This document shows positions 8,197-15,774 of a stretch of 18,884 bases of DNA, in pieces. The stretch spans positions 1 through 18,884 of the forward strand of contig JACDCP010000018.1 of NCBI GenBank assembly GCA_013817465.1. Reading direction: 5' to 3'. This DNA comes from Gammaproteobacteria bacterium (lineage in GTDB: Bacteria; Pseudomonadota; Gammaproteobacteria; Steroidobacterales; JACDCP01). Positions within the stretch are counted from its first letter, which is position 1. Each line of letters begins with the position of its first letter. Made by a program: the position numbers and the translations under genes. The notes under the pieces were generated by a model, which saw only the letters and a program-made list of their open reading frames with translations, was not told where the DNA came from and made no database searches.

Positions 8197-9456
8197 CTAG
8201 ATCAGCGGATCGACCAGCTCGATGAGACGCTCCAGCGCGCCGCGATTGGCGCGCACGGTTTCCAGGCCGGCGTTGCCGTCACGCTCGCGCAGGGCCGGAT
8301 CCCTGAAATAACGCAACAGCGCGGCGGCCAGCTCAGTGTGGTTTCTGACGACGCGGGCGGCGCCCTGTTCGATCAGCAGGGCGGCGATTTCCTCGGCATT
8401 GAAAGTGTACGGTCCCGTGAGCACCGGGAGGGCCAGCGCGGCCGGCTCGAGCAGATTGTGGCCGCCGACAGGCACCAGGCTGCCGCCGACGAAGGCCACA
8501 TCGGCGGCTGCATAGAAGACCGGCAGCTCCCCCAGCGAGTCGCCCAGGAACACCGGCGTCGCGGGATCGCAGGTTCCGCCGCTGCTGCGTGTGACGAAGC
8601 GGAAACCCCGCGCGCGCAGCAGCGCTGCAACATCGCCGAACCGGTCGGGATGCCGTGGGACGAGCATCAGCAGCGCATCGTTTACGTCGGCGCGAAGCCG
8701 GACGAAAGCATCCAGCACTTGCCCTTCCTCGGCTTCGTGTGTGCTCGCGGCAATCCACACCGGCCGCCCGGGCGCGTGCAGCGCGCGAAGCCGGCGCCCA
8801 TCCTCGACGACCGACGCCGGCAGCTCGAAATCGAACTTTATGTTGCCGGTTACGTGCGTCCGGGCCGCATTCGCACCGAGCGAACGGAAGCGCTCCGCAT
8901 CCTTTTCGCTCTGCGCGGCGATGACGATCCCGTGCGACAGCGCCTCGCGAAACAATCCGAGCAGGCGCCGGTACTTGTGCACCGAGCGGGGCGAAATGCG
9001 CGCGCTCGCAAGCACGAGCGGCACGTTCCGCCGGCCGCATTCGTGATACAGATTCGGCCACAACTCGGTCTCCAGGACGATCGCCAGCTTCGGTTGGACG
9101 CGATCGAAAAACCGTCGCACGGCGCGCGGCAGGTCGTAAGGTGCATAGCTGTAACAGACGGAATCGCCGAACTTTGCCTGCGCAGTCTCGAGGCCGGTGG
9201 GAGTCACTGTGGTCAACACCATCGGCGTGTCCGGATAGCGTTGCCGCAAAGTCTTGACCAGCGCTGCCGCGGCCTGCACCTCGCCCACCGAGACGGCGTG
9301 GATCCAGATGCTCGGCTCGTCGAGACGACATTCGCCGTAGCCCAGGCGCTCCCCGAAACGTTGCCAGTACGCACGGTTGCCGAAGCCGCGCCAGAGCAGG
9401 AAGCCGAAGGCCACCGGCGCGAGCAGATAGGAAAGTATGACGTAAGCGAAGCGCAC
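8197..9456 (-). CDS. waaA: 3-deoxy-D-manno-octulosonic acid (Kdo) transferase
   Basis: WaaA (KdtA) transfers Kdo from CMP-Kdo to the lipid A precursor on the cytoplasmic face of the inner membrane. The 419-residue length is normal. An N-terminal membrane anchor (about 4-22) is followed by the family segment RFGERLGYGE and by WIHAVSVGEVQAA, whose Glu59 corresponds to the catalytic base. Further marks are LTTVTPTG, ETELWPNL, VTGNIKFD, FVGGSLVPVGGHNLLEP and GPYTFNAEE. The start is GTG at 9454-9456, 12 bases after the hldE stop, so the two genes form one minus-strand unit. Whether it adds one or two Kdo units cannot be read from the sequence. The presence of a kdkA nearby favours one, by analogy with Haemophilus and Bordetella. 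Confidence 0.96.
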   Translation of the reverse strand: MRFAYVILSYLLAPVAFGFLLWRGFGNRAYWQRFGERLGYGECRLDEPSIWIHAVSVGEVQAAAALVKTLRQRYPDTPMVLTTVTPTGLETAQAKFGDSVCYSYAPYDLPRAVRRFFDRVQPKLAIVLETELWPNLYHECGRRNVPLVLASARISPRSVHKYRRLLGLFREALSHGIVIAAQSEKDAERFRSLGANAARTHVTGNIKFDFELPASVVEDGRRLRALHAPGRPVWIAASTHEAEEGQVLDAFVRLRADVNDALLMLVPRHPDRFGDVAALLRARGFRFVTRSSGGTCDPATPVFLGDSLGELPVFYAAADVAFVGGSLVPVGGHNLLEPAALALPVLTGPYTFNAEEIAALLIEQGAARVVRNHTELAAALLRYFRDPALRERDGNAGLETVRANRGALERLIELVDPLI

Positions 9457-9468
9457 TTGACGGCGAAC

Positions 9469-10893
9469 TCAGAGGCCGCGCATGGCCTCGAGCATGGCCG
9501 TCGTGGAGCGCCCCGCGTGATAGCCGAGCACGCGGACCTCGCCGCCGTTGTCGCGCACGCAATCCCCGCCCGCGATGTCCTGCGCGACGTAATCCCCTCC
9601 TTTCACCAGCACGTCCGGCAACACCTCGCAGATGAGCTTCTCCGGCGTTTCGCCGGCAAAGGAAACCACCCAGTCGACTGCCGCGAGACCGGCGAGCACC
9701 GCCATGCGATCCGCAAGCGGATTGACCGGACGCCCGTCGCCCTTGAGATGGCGGACAGAGGCATCGTCGTTCACTGCCACGACCAGCCGGTCGCCGAGCG
9801 ACTTGGCTTCCTCGAGGTAGGCGACATGTCCGGCGTGCAGAATATCGAAGCAGCCGTTGGTCATGAGCACGCGCTCGCTGCGCGCCTGGGCCTCGCGCAC
9901 GAGCATCACGAGCTCCTCTTGGGTGACGAGCCCGCGCCCGCCTTTGCCGCGCTGGTGCAGTTCGCGCCTGAGCTCCGAGGGCGTAACGCTGGCAACGCCG
10001 ATCCTGCGCACCACGAGCCCGGCGGCGAGATTGGCCAGGGCTGCAGCGTCTGCCGCGGGCAATCCCGCAGCCAGGCTCGCTCCCAGCAGCGCGATGACCG
10101 TGTCGCCGGCACCCGTGACGTCGTAGACTTCGCGCGCCTCGGCCGGCAACTGCAGCGGCTCGGCGCCGCGTGCGATCAATGTCATGCCGCGCTCGCTGCG
10201 CGTGACGAGCAGAAACTCGATCCCGAGCTCCTCACGCAATGCTTCACCCCGCGCAACGAGTTGCTCGTCATCGACGCAATGCCCGACGACTGCCTCGAAC
10301 TCGCCCAGGTTGGGCGTGAGCGCGCTGGCGCCGCGGTAACGACCAAAGTCCTCGCCTTTCGGATCCACCAGGATGCGCTTGCCGGCGCGGCGGCCGAGCG
10401 TGATGAGGTCGGCAACACCATCGAGCGCACCTTTGCCGTAGTCGGAGAGAATGACGACGTCGGCGGCAGCCAGCGCAGCCTCGAAAGCGCCGGCGATGGA
10501 ACCCAGCGGCGCGGTACCGAACGCTTCTTCCTGGTCCAGCCGGATGAGCTGCTGGTTACGGCTGAGCACGCGCAGCTTGGTGATGGTCGGCGCAGCTTTC
10601 GTGCGCACGAAGCGGCAGTCGACGCCCTGACCGGAGAGCATTCGCTCCAGTCGATCGGCCCCCGCATCGTCGCCGGTCAATCCGGTCAGCGTCGTCTGCA
10701 CGCCCAGAGCCGCCAGGTTCGCGGCCACGTTGGCTGCGCCTCCCGGCCGGTCTTCGGAATCGCGCACACGCACCACCGGCACGGGCGCTTCGGGTGAAAT
10801 GCGCGCCGTGAGACCGAACCAATACTGGTCCAGCATGATATCGCCGGCTACCAGCACGCGCGCGCCGGAAAACGTGGGAACGGACAGCGTCAT
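9469..10893 (-). CDS. hldE: Bifunctional heptose-7-phosphate kinase / heptose-1-phosphate adenylyltransferase HldE
   Basis: HldE makes ADP-D,D-heptose, the donor precursor for the inner core. From the ATG at 10891-10893 the product has 474 residues, matching the fused enterobacterial form. The N-terminal ribokinase-type domain (about 1-325) shows ARISPEAPVPVVRV, GGAANVAANLAALG, an NLGEFEAVVG segment and the catalytic anion-hole motif GAGDT (261-265). The C-terminal nucleotidyltransferase domain shows TNGCFDILHAGHVAYL with HxGH as HAGH (353-356), and VNDDASVRHLKGDGRPVN. Longer reading to an ATG at 11019 is possible but adds no conserved sequence and would cross the divergent promoter region. 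hldE is first in a two-gene unit with waaA; the matching epimerase hldD is 5 kb away. Confidence 0.96.
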   Translation of the reverse strand: MTLSVPTFSGARVLVAGDIMLDQYWFGLTARISPEAPVPVVRVRDSEDRPGGAANVAANLAALGVQTTLTGLTGDDAGADRLERMLSGQGVDCRFVRTKAAPTITKLRVLSRNQQLIRLDQEEAFGTAPLGSIAGAFEAALAAADVVILSDYGKGALDGVADLITLGRRAGKRILVDPKGEDFGRYRGASALTPNLGEFEAVVGHCVDDEQLVARGEALREELGIEFLLVTRSERGMTLIARGAEPLQLPAEAREVYDVTGAGDTVIALLGASLAAGLPAADAAALANLAAGLVVRRIGVASVTPSELRRELHQRGKGGRGLVTQEELVMLVREAQARSERVLMTNGCFDILHAGHVAYLEEAKSLGDRLVVAVNDDASVRHLKGDGRPVNPLADRMAVLAGLAAVDWVVSFAGETPEKLICEVLPDVLVKGGDYVAQDIAGGDCVRDNGGEVRVLGYHAGRSTTAMLEAMRGL

Positions 10894-10921
10894 GGACGGC
10901 ACCGGATGCGAGCCCGGCCGC

Positions 10922-10930
10922 ATGGTAGCA
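10922..10930 (-). promoter_or_regulatory. Candidate extended -10 for hldE-waaA
   Basis: On the minus strand this reads TGCTACCAT, an extended -10 (TGN plus TACCAT), about 30 bases before the hldE ATG. No good -35 is visible, which extended -10 promoters can tolerate. It is weak evidence on its own. Confidence 0.3.
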
Positions 10931-10955
10931 CGGCGTCCGCGCGTCTCCCCGCGGC

Positions 10956-10964
10956 TGCTAAACT
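10956..10964 (+). promoter_or_regulatory. Candidate extended -10 for the fused acyltransferase gene
   Basis: The plus strand reads TGCTAAACT, an extended -10 (TGN plus TAAACT) 28 bases before the GTG start at 10993. It mirrors the candidate hldE promoter in this 99-base divergent gap. A -35 is not evident. Confidence 0.35.
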
Positions 10965-10992
10965 GCATCGGTCTCATCGCCGCGGCAGCCGA

Positions 10993-12834
10993 GTGTCCGA
11001 TCCGAAAGCAGCTTTCCACGAATTTCTAGCGCCGCGTTTCTGGCTGGTCTGGCTCGGCCTCGCTGCACTGCGCGCCGCAAGTCTGCTACCCTTCGGCGCC
11101 CAGATATGGCTCGGCCGGCGACTCGGAGCCCTCCTCTACCGGTTGCTCGACACCCGTCGCGAGATTGCGCGCCGTAACATCGGGCGCTGCTTCCCCGGGC
11201 TCGATGACGGCGCGCAGCTGGCTTTGCTGAAGCGGCACTTCGGCTCACTCGGCATCGGTGTCTTCGAGACGGCTCTGGCCTGGTGGGCGAGCGACGCGCG
11301 TCTCGCGGCCCGCATGAATGTCACGGGCCTCGAGCATCTCGAACTTGCGCTCGCGCGTGGCAACGGTGTCATTCTCCTGAGCGCGCATTTCACGGCCATG
11401 GATCTCGGCGGTCGCATGCTTGGCGAGCGCATCGCGTTGGACGTTTTGTACAGGCCGCTCGGACATCCTCTGTTCGATGAGGTCATGCGTCGCGGCCGTC
11501 TGCGCGCGGCGCGCAAGATGTTCACGAAAGGCGATCTGCGCGGGATGCTCAGGAGCCTGCACGAAGGGCGCGCCGTCTGGTTTGCGCCGGATCAGGCGCA
11601 TAGCGGCCCGAACAGCGTCCTGGCGCCTTTTTTCTCCATCCCGGCGCCGACCAATACTATCGCCTCGCGCATCGCCGCCAAGAGCGGCGCCGCGGTGATA
11701 CCGTTCTTTCCGCTGCGCGAGCGCGACGATCGCAATTACCATCTGTTGATCCTGCCGGCCCTGGAGAATTTTCCGGCGCCGCAGCCGGAAGTCGATGCGG
11801 CGCGCATCAACGCGCTGATCGAAGAGCAGGCGCGCATTGCACCCGAGCAATATCTGTGGATTCATCGCCGATTTAAAGGGAGCCCGGGTTATTCCGGCGA
11901 GCCGGCCATGTATTCCATGAAGCGGCAGCCGCTGTATCGCTTCGTCGGTCCGCGCTACTGGTCGCTCTGGCTCGGCATCGGCGCGCTCCGGTTGCTTGTG
12001 CTGTTCCCGTATCGATGGCAGCTCGTCTTTGGAAGGCGGCTCGGTGGCTTCATGCACGCGACCATGCGTCGGCGGCGCGACTATGCTTCGAGAAACATAG
12101 CCGTATGCTTTCCGGATCTCGACGAGGCGGCGCAGCGCTCCCTCGTCCGGTGTCACTTCGCCTCGCTGGGCATGTCGCTCTTCGAGACGGGATTTGCCTG
12201 GTGGGCGCCTCTGGCGCGCCTGCGGACGCTCGGGCACCCGGAAGGCCTCGAACATCTGCATGCGGCGCTCGAGCGGGGCCGGGGGGCCATTCTGCTGACC
12301 GGGCATTTCACGACGCTCGAGCTGTCCAGCCTGCTTCTCACTCAACTCGCGCCACCGCTCGATGCAGTTTACCGGAAGAACGAGAATCCGCTGCTCGACG
12401 AGATTACGCGGCGTGGCCGCGAGCGCGGCGCGCAAGAAACCATCCCGAAGGAGAGCGTCCGCAGCATGCTCAAGACGCTTCGCCGGAAAAAAGCGCTCTG
12501 GTATGCGCCGGACCAAAGCTACCGGCGCAAGCAGTCGGCGCTGGTGCCCTTCTTCGGCGAGCCGGCAGTCAGCAGCACGGCGACCTCGCAGCTCGCGCGC
12601 CTGAGCGGCGCGCCCGTGGTGCCGTTCCTGCCGTTGCGCCGCGCCGACGGTTCCGGCTACCGATTGATCCTGTTGCCGGCGCTCGAGGGCTTCCCGAGCG
12701 ACGACGCCGTAGCGGATACGCTGCGCTTTCACCGCCTGCTCGAGGGGCATATCCGGACGGCGCCGGAGCAGTACTACTGGGTTCACCGGCGTTTTAAGGG
12801 CCGACCGCCGGAGTATCCGGATATCTATACGTAA
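10993..12834 (+). CDS. Tandem fusion of two LpxL-type lipid A acyltransferases
   Basis: One continuous frame of 613 residues holds two complete lysophospholipid-type acyltransferase domains of the LpxL/HtrB family, which add secondary acyl chains to Kdo-lipid A from acyl-ACP at the inner membrane. Domain 1 (about 1-300) has a membrane segment near residue 10-35, the catalytic HX4D as HFTAMD (His132, Asp137), WFAPDQ and EQYLWIHRRFKG. Domain 2 (about 309-613) repeats the plan with FGRRLGG, HX4E as HFTTLE (His438, Glu443), WYAPDQ and EQYYWVHRRFKG. The linker is only about a dozen residues. Ordinary members are about 300 residues, so this is a double-length protein. The start chosen is GTG 10993, where family similarity begins. 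At the junction an ATGA (11917-11920) would allow a classical gene overlap in another frame, so a small indel could have created the fusion. Both active sites look intact, suggesting both secondary chains could be added by one polypeptide. Confidence 0.9.
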   Translation: MSDPKAAFHEFLAPRFWLVWLGLAALRAASLLPFGAQIWLGRRLGALLYRLLDTRREIARRNIGRCFPGLDDGAQLALLKRHFGSLGIGVFETALAWWASDARLAARMNVTGLEHLELALARGNGVILLSAHFTAMDLGGRMLGERIALDVLYRPLGHPLFDEVMRRGRLRAARKMFTKGDLRGMLRSLHEGRAVWFAPDQAHSGPNSVLAPFFSIPAPTNTIASRIAAKSGAAVIPFFPLRERDDRNYHLLILPALENFPAPQPEVDAARINALIEEQARIAPEQYLWIHRRFKGSPGYSGEPAMYSMKRQPLYRFVGPRYWSLWLGIGALRLLVLFPYRWQLVFGRRLGGFMHATMRRRRDYASRNIAVCFPDLDEAAQRSLVRCHFASLGMSLFETGFAWWAPLARLRTLGHPEGLEHLHAALERGRGAILLTGHFTTLELSSLLLTQLAPPLDAVYRKNENPLLDEITRRGRERGAQETIPKESVRSMLKTLRRKKALWYAPDQSYRRKQSALVPFFGEPAVSSTATSQLARLSGAPVVPFLPLRRADGSGYRLILLPALEGFPSDDAVADTLRFHRLLEGHIRTAPEQYYWVHRRFKGRPPEYPDIYT

Positions 12835-12896
12835 ATCACTTCACCGGGCGTGCCGCAGGCAACCGCGCACCGGGTCGTCGGCGCGCTGCGCAAAAT

Positions 12897-12962
12897 GGGG
12901 ACATTCCTGATTTTGCCGCACAGGTACGGACCAGACATCGATGCGAAATCAGGAATGTCCCC
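12897..12962. mobile_element. 66-base element with 17-base terminal inverted repeats
   Basis: GGGGACATTCCTGATTT (12897-12913) and its exact reverse complement (12946-12962) bound 32 bases without coding potential. It lies between the convergent acyltransferase and kdkA genes. The tca at 12949-12951, inside the right arm, is the kdkA stop codon. The left arm with its AAAAT leader is repeated identically at 18864-18884, and a shorter version occurs at 8142-8177. Size and structure suggest a miniature or REP-type element moved in trans, perhaps by a Y1-type (RAYT) transposase; no transposase is seen here. Confidence 0.65.
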
Positions 12963-13701
12963 GCGCGTAGGCCCGCCGCAGCGACTCCCTGTCGCCTGCA
13001 GTCACGGCCATTCGCGTATCCTCCCGGCCGATCTTGCGCAGTGAACGATCGAGACGCGCCAGATTCGCCTGCCGCCAGCCGCTGCCTGCGCCGCGCAGCC
13101 TGCCGCGGTCGAAATCGAGCAGAAAGACCTTCCCGGTCTCGTCGACGAGCAAATTGTGCGCCGTCAGATCGGCATGATAGACACCCGCATCGTGAAACTT
13201 TCGGACGCAAGTCCCGACTCGCGCCCAGATGTCCGCCGGAGCCGTGCCGTTTGCGAGTCGTCGCGACAACGGATCGGCGCCGGCGATGCGCAGCGTGATC
13301 AGATCCACCGTATAAGCAGGCCCGTGGCGACGGTAACGCGCCGCGACCGGCCGCGGCACAGGCAGCTCCGCAGCATGCAGCCATTGCAGCAGCCGCCATT
13401 CAAGAAACGAGCGCGTTCGGTCCGCGCCCTGCCAAAGATAGTGATCATCGAAAAGCCGGCCGACCACTCCACCCCGGCGATAGTGACGCAGTGCCCAGTC
13501 CCGCGAACCGGCGTGCACGAAAAAAACGGTGCCGCGACCCGCGCTCGCCACGCTCAGCGCGTCACGGGCCCGCCAGTGCCCAAGCGAAAAAAACTCGTCA
13601 CGAAAATCCGGCGACAAATCAGGATCGAACAGGATCTCGCCGCTGTCTATGGCGCGACGGCTTTCGCGCGGCACTGGTGTAAAATCGGCGGTCGGGATCA
13701 C
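12949..13701 (-). CDS. kdkA: 3-deoxy-D-manno-octulosonic acid kinase
   Basis: KdkA phosphorylates the 4-hydroxyl of Kdo on Kdo-lipid A, using ATP at the cytoplasmic face of the inner membrane. The 250-residue product shows the protein-kinase-like signature of this family. It has DWALRHYRRGGVVGRLFDD near the N-terminus (the nucleotide-binding strand with RHYRRGG), the catalytic loop HADLTAHN (His176, Asp178, Asn183), and DFD (196-198) as the metal-binding motif. The start is GTG at 13699-13701 with GAGG at a good distance upstream. The last residues (about RGHS) and the stop codon are encoded by the arm of the inverted-repeat element, so the original C-terminus was probably altered. Since the kinase core ends earlier and total length is close to that of known members, activity is probably kept. 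It is divergent from the Kdo hydroxylase gene. Confidence 0.94.
   Translation of the reverse strand: MIPTADFTPVPRESRRAIDSGEILFDPDLSPDFRDEFFSLGHWRARDALSVASAGRGTVFFVHAGSRDWALRHYRRGGVVGRLFDDHYLWQGADRTRSFLEWRLLQWLHAAELPVPRPVAARYRRHGPAYTVDLITLRIAGADPLSRRLANGTAPADIWARVGTCVRKFHDAGVYHADLTAHNLLVDETGKVFLLDFDRGRLRGAGSGWRQANLARLDRSLRKIGREDTRMAVTAGDRESLRRAYARGHS
13680..13685 (+). promoter_or_regulatory. Candidate -10 for the Kdo hydroxylase gene
   Basis: TAAAAT lies 31 bases before the ATG at 13717, inside the kdkA coding region. No clear -35 is visible. Because the divergent gap is only 15 bases, any promoter for either gene must overlap the other gene. Confidence 0.3.
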
Positions 13702-13716
13702 GAACGAGCCTCAAAC

Positions 13717-14625
13717 ATGCTGGCGACCTATACACGCGAACAGATCGAGTCGGCGGGAAAGCACGGCATTTCCGACGCGCTCGAGCGCGGCAGCATCGTG
13801 CATTTCCCTGATTGCCCGATCGAGCTGCCGCCGACCGGCGACCTCGAGTTTCTGCGCGAGCGCCTGCCTGAGCAGCTCAAGCTCAAGAACATCAGCTACC
13901 ATCCCGAAGCCGACCGCGTGCGCGGCATCGAGGGCGATCCCGCCATCGTCACGCGGGTGCATCGCATCCTTACCGGCCACAGCCGGCGGGTCGAGGCGTT
14001 TCTCCAGCGCATCATTCCTTCACTCGCCCGCGACTGGACGGTCGGCACTGTGAGCTTCCGGCCCATCGAGGAACAGGGCCGAAATCTCGACCCGCATGCC
14101 AGCAACGAGCTCGTGCACATCGACGCCGGCGCCTACGGCGCCACAAACGGCGATCGCATCTTCCGCTTCTTCGTCAATGTCCATCCGCACGAAGATCGGG
14201 TCTGGGCCAGCAAGGGGCGATTTCCCGAGCTGTACGAAAGATATGGCCACGAAGCAGGCATCGACGTCTCGCAGAGGCGGCTCGCCGGGCTCGCGAAGGG
14301 TCCGCTCGATCACGCGCGGACCAGGCTTCTCCGTGGGCTCGAAAAAACCGGGCTGCCCATGGCGCGCATGCTGGACTCGAGCCCGTACGATCGCCTGATG
14401 CGTCGATTCCATAACTTCATGAAGGACACGCCGGCGTTCCAGCAGAGCATGGAAGGCCACGTCGACCTGCGTTTCAAGCCTTTCTCTGCCTGGATGGTGT
14501 TCACCGACATGGTCAGTCATGCGAGCGTCTCCGGCCGTTATGCGCTCGTCAACACGAATCTCGTGCCGCTGGCGAACTGCCGGCTTCGGGAGCTTGCGCC
14601 GTATAACATCCTCCAGGCTGCATGA
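13717..14625 (+). CDS. kdoO: Kdo 3-hydroxylase, Fe(II)/2-oxoglutarate dioxygenase
   Basis: This 302-residue protein fits the KdoO family, known from Burkholderia and Yersinia. Those enzymes hydroxylate C3 of Kdo on Kdo2-lipid A to give D-glycero-D-talo-oct-2-ulosonic acid (Ko), using iron, 2-oxoglutarate and oxygen. Visible features are ISYHPEADRVRG (about 59-70), ELVHIDAGAYGATNGDRIFRFFVN with the HxD iron ligands (His134, Asp136), and a distal histidine followed by an arginine in SHASVSGRYALVNT (His268, Arg274), consistent with the HxD...H facial triad and 2-oxoglutarate anchor. The long plus-strand frame extends upstream to 13156, but that part is antisense to kdkA; the ATG at 13717 is where family-like sequence begins. 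It is convergent with waaF (36 bases between stops). Family assignment is good; the exact reaction is inferred. Confidence 0.87.
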   Translation: MLATYTREQIESAGKHGISDALERGSIVHFPDCPIELPPTGDLEFLRERLPEQLKLKNISYHPEADRVRGIEGDPAIVTRVHRILTGHSRRVEAFLQRIIPSLARDWTVGTVSFRPIEEQGRNLDPHASNELVHIDAGAYGATNGDRIFRFFVNVHPHEDRVWASKGRFPELYERYGHEAGIDVSQRRLAGLAKGPLDHARTRLLRGLEKTGLPMARMLDSSPYDRLMRRFHNFMKDTPAFQQSMEGHVDLRFKPFSAWMVFTDMVSHASVSGRYALVNTNLVPLANCRLRELAPYNILQAA

Positions 14626-14661
14626 TCTGCCTCCATTCCGCCGCGAAAGGATGCATACACG

Positions 14662-15732
14662 CTATATGGCCTTCCGATCTCTGCCTCCGAGGCCTGCTCC
14701 GTTCGCCAGGGGGTGGGTAAACCTGTCGTCGATCACACGCAGGGTATCCTCGAACACCTGCGCAGGATCGATTCCGCGCAGGCAGCGGAAGTGGCCCAGC
14801 GGGCAAACGCGTTCGAAGCACGGGCTGCACTCGATCGCAAGGTACTTGATCGTGCGGGACTCCGTAAGCGGCGGCGTATAGGCAGGCGTCGACGAGCCGT
14901 ACAGGGCGATGACATGGGTACCGACCGCGGCGGCGACGTGCATGAGCCCGGAGTCGTTGGTGACAACCACGTGTGCCATCGCCAGCAGGTCGATGGCGTC
15001 CTCGAGACGAGTCAGGCCGCAGAGATTACGGGAGGCTTCGAGGGCGTAGCCCGCGATGCGTTCGCCCGCAAGTCGATCGCGCTCCGAGCCCAGTATCCAG
15101 ATTTCGCAGCCGACCCCGGCGAGTTGTTTCGCCAGCGCCCCGAAATGCTCGACCGGCCAGCATTTCGCCGGACCGTACTCGGCCCCCGGCAGAAGAGCGA
15201 CAACAGGGCCGCGGGGGTCAAGGCCCAGGGTCTCGGCGAGGCGGGTCTGGTTTACCCGGTCGGTGTCCAGTCGCGGTGAGGAAACCGGTGGCGGCTCTGC
15301 ATTCGCCGGCATCCCGAGCGCCGCGAAACGCGTGACCGTCGGCGTGATCGGCGCATCCTCGAGCTCGCGCCGATCGTTGATGAGCCCGTAACGCATTTCG
15401 CCCCGATAGCCGGTGCGCAGCGGAATGCGCGCGAAGTACGGCACGAGCGCCGCCTTGAACGAGCGTGGCAGCACGATTGCCTGCGCGTAGCGGTTCCGCA
15501 GGGCCCTGCCGAGCCGGAAGCGTCTGCCCAGCGCGAGCTCACCGTGACCGATTGGCGACTCGATGCCGGTGCGCACTTCGGGCATGCGCCGGATGATCGG
15601 GAGCGACCAGCGTGGCGCGAGAATGTCGATATCCTGGCCCGAGGTCCGGCGGGCCAGCAGCATGCAGAGCGCCTGCGCCATGACCATATCGCCGACCCAG
15701 GAGGGGCCCACGATCAGGATCGCCCCGTTCAC
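14662..15732 (-). CDS. waaF: Lipopolysaccharide heptosyltransferase II
   Basis: WaaF transfers the second L,D-heptose from ADP-heptose to the inner core at the cytoplasmic face of the inner membrane. The GT-B, family 9 signatures are present: ILIVGPSWVGDMVMAQ at the N-terminus, LLPGAEYGPAKCWP in the middle (a WaaF hallmark) and VTNDSGLMHVAAAVG, followed by LYGSSTPAYTPPL. From the GTG at 15730-15732 the product has 356 residues, the usual length, and starts four residues before the family's ILIVGPSW. An upstream ATG at 15789 would add 19 residues encoded through a hairpin and overlap hldD by 20 bases, so I prefer the GTG. It is the last gene of the minus-strand operon that starts at the zinc-finger gene. 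No heptosyltransferase I (waaC) accompanies it. Confidence 0.95.
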   Translation of the reverse strand: MNGAILIVGPSWVGDMVMAQALCMLLARRTSGQDIDILAPRWSLPIIRRMPEVRTGIESPIGHGELALGRRFRLGRALRNRYAQAIVLPRSFKAALVPYFARIPLRTGYRGEMRYGLINDRRELEDAPITPTVTRFAALGMPANAEPPPVSSPRLDTDRVNQTRLAETLGLDPRGPVVALLPGAEYGPAKCWPVEHFGALAKQLAGVGCEIWILGSERDRLAGERIAGYALEASRNLCGLTRLEDAIDLLAMAHVVVTNDSGLMHVAAAVGTHVIALYGSSTPAYTPPLTESRTIKYLAIECSPCFERVCPLGHFRCLRGIDPAQVFEDTLRVIDDRFTHPLANGAGLGGRDRKAI

Positions 15733-15752
15733 GTGCGGGCGGGTTGCAGGCT

Positions 15753-15774
15753 GTTGAAAAACAGGCTTTTCAAC
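15753..15774. other. Hairpin across the hldD stop codon
   Basis: GTTGAAAA-ACAGGC-TTTTCAAC is a perfect 8-base inverted repeat with a 6-base loop. The hldD stop codon (15770-15772) lies within one arm. It stands between hldD and waaF in the same operon, where it could modulate waaF expression by attenuation or RNA processing. Confidence 0.5.

Noticed and set aside
8173..10797. An 874-codon open frame on the plus strand
   Set aside because: It is antisense to waaA and hldE, both clear family members. Its product is low-complexity and rich in Arg, His and Gln, typical of the complement of GC-rich genes.
11245..12786. A 513-codon open frame on the minus strand
   Set aside because: It is antisense to the fused acyltransferase gene, whose motifs are unmistakable. 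No family features are visible in the minus product.
13156..13716. Upstream extension of the Kdo hydroxylase frame
   Set aside because: The added 187 residues are antisense to kdkA and do not resemble the dioxygenase family; the ATG at 13717 fits better.
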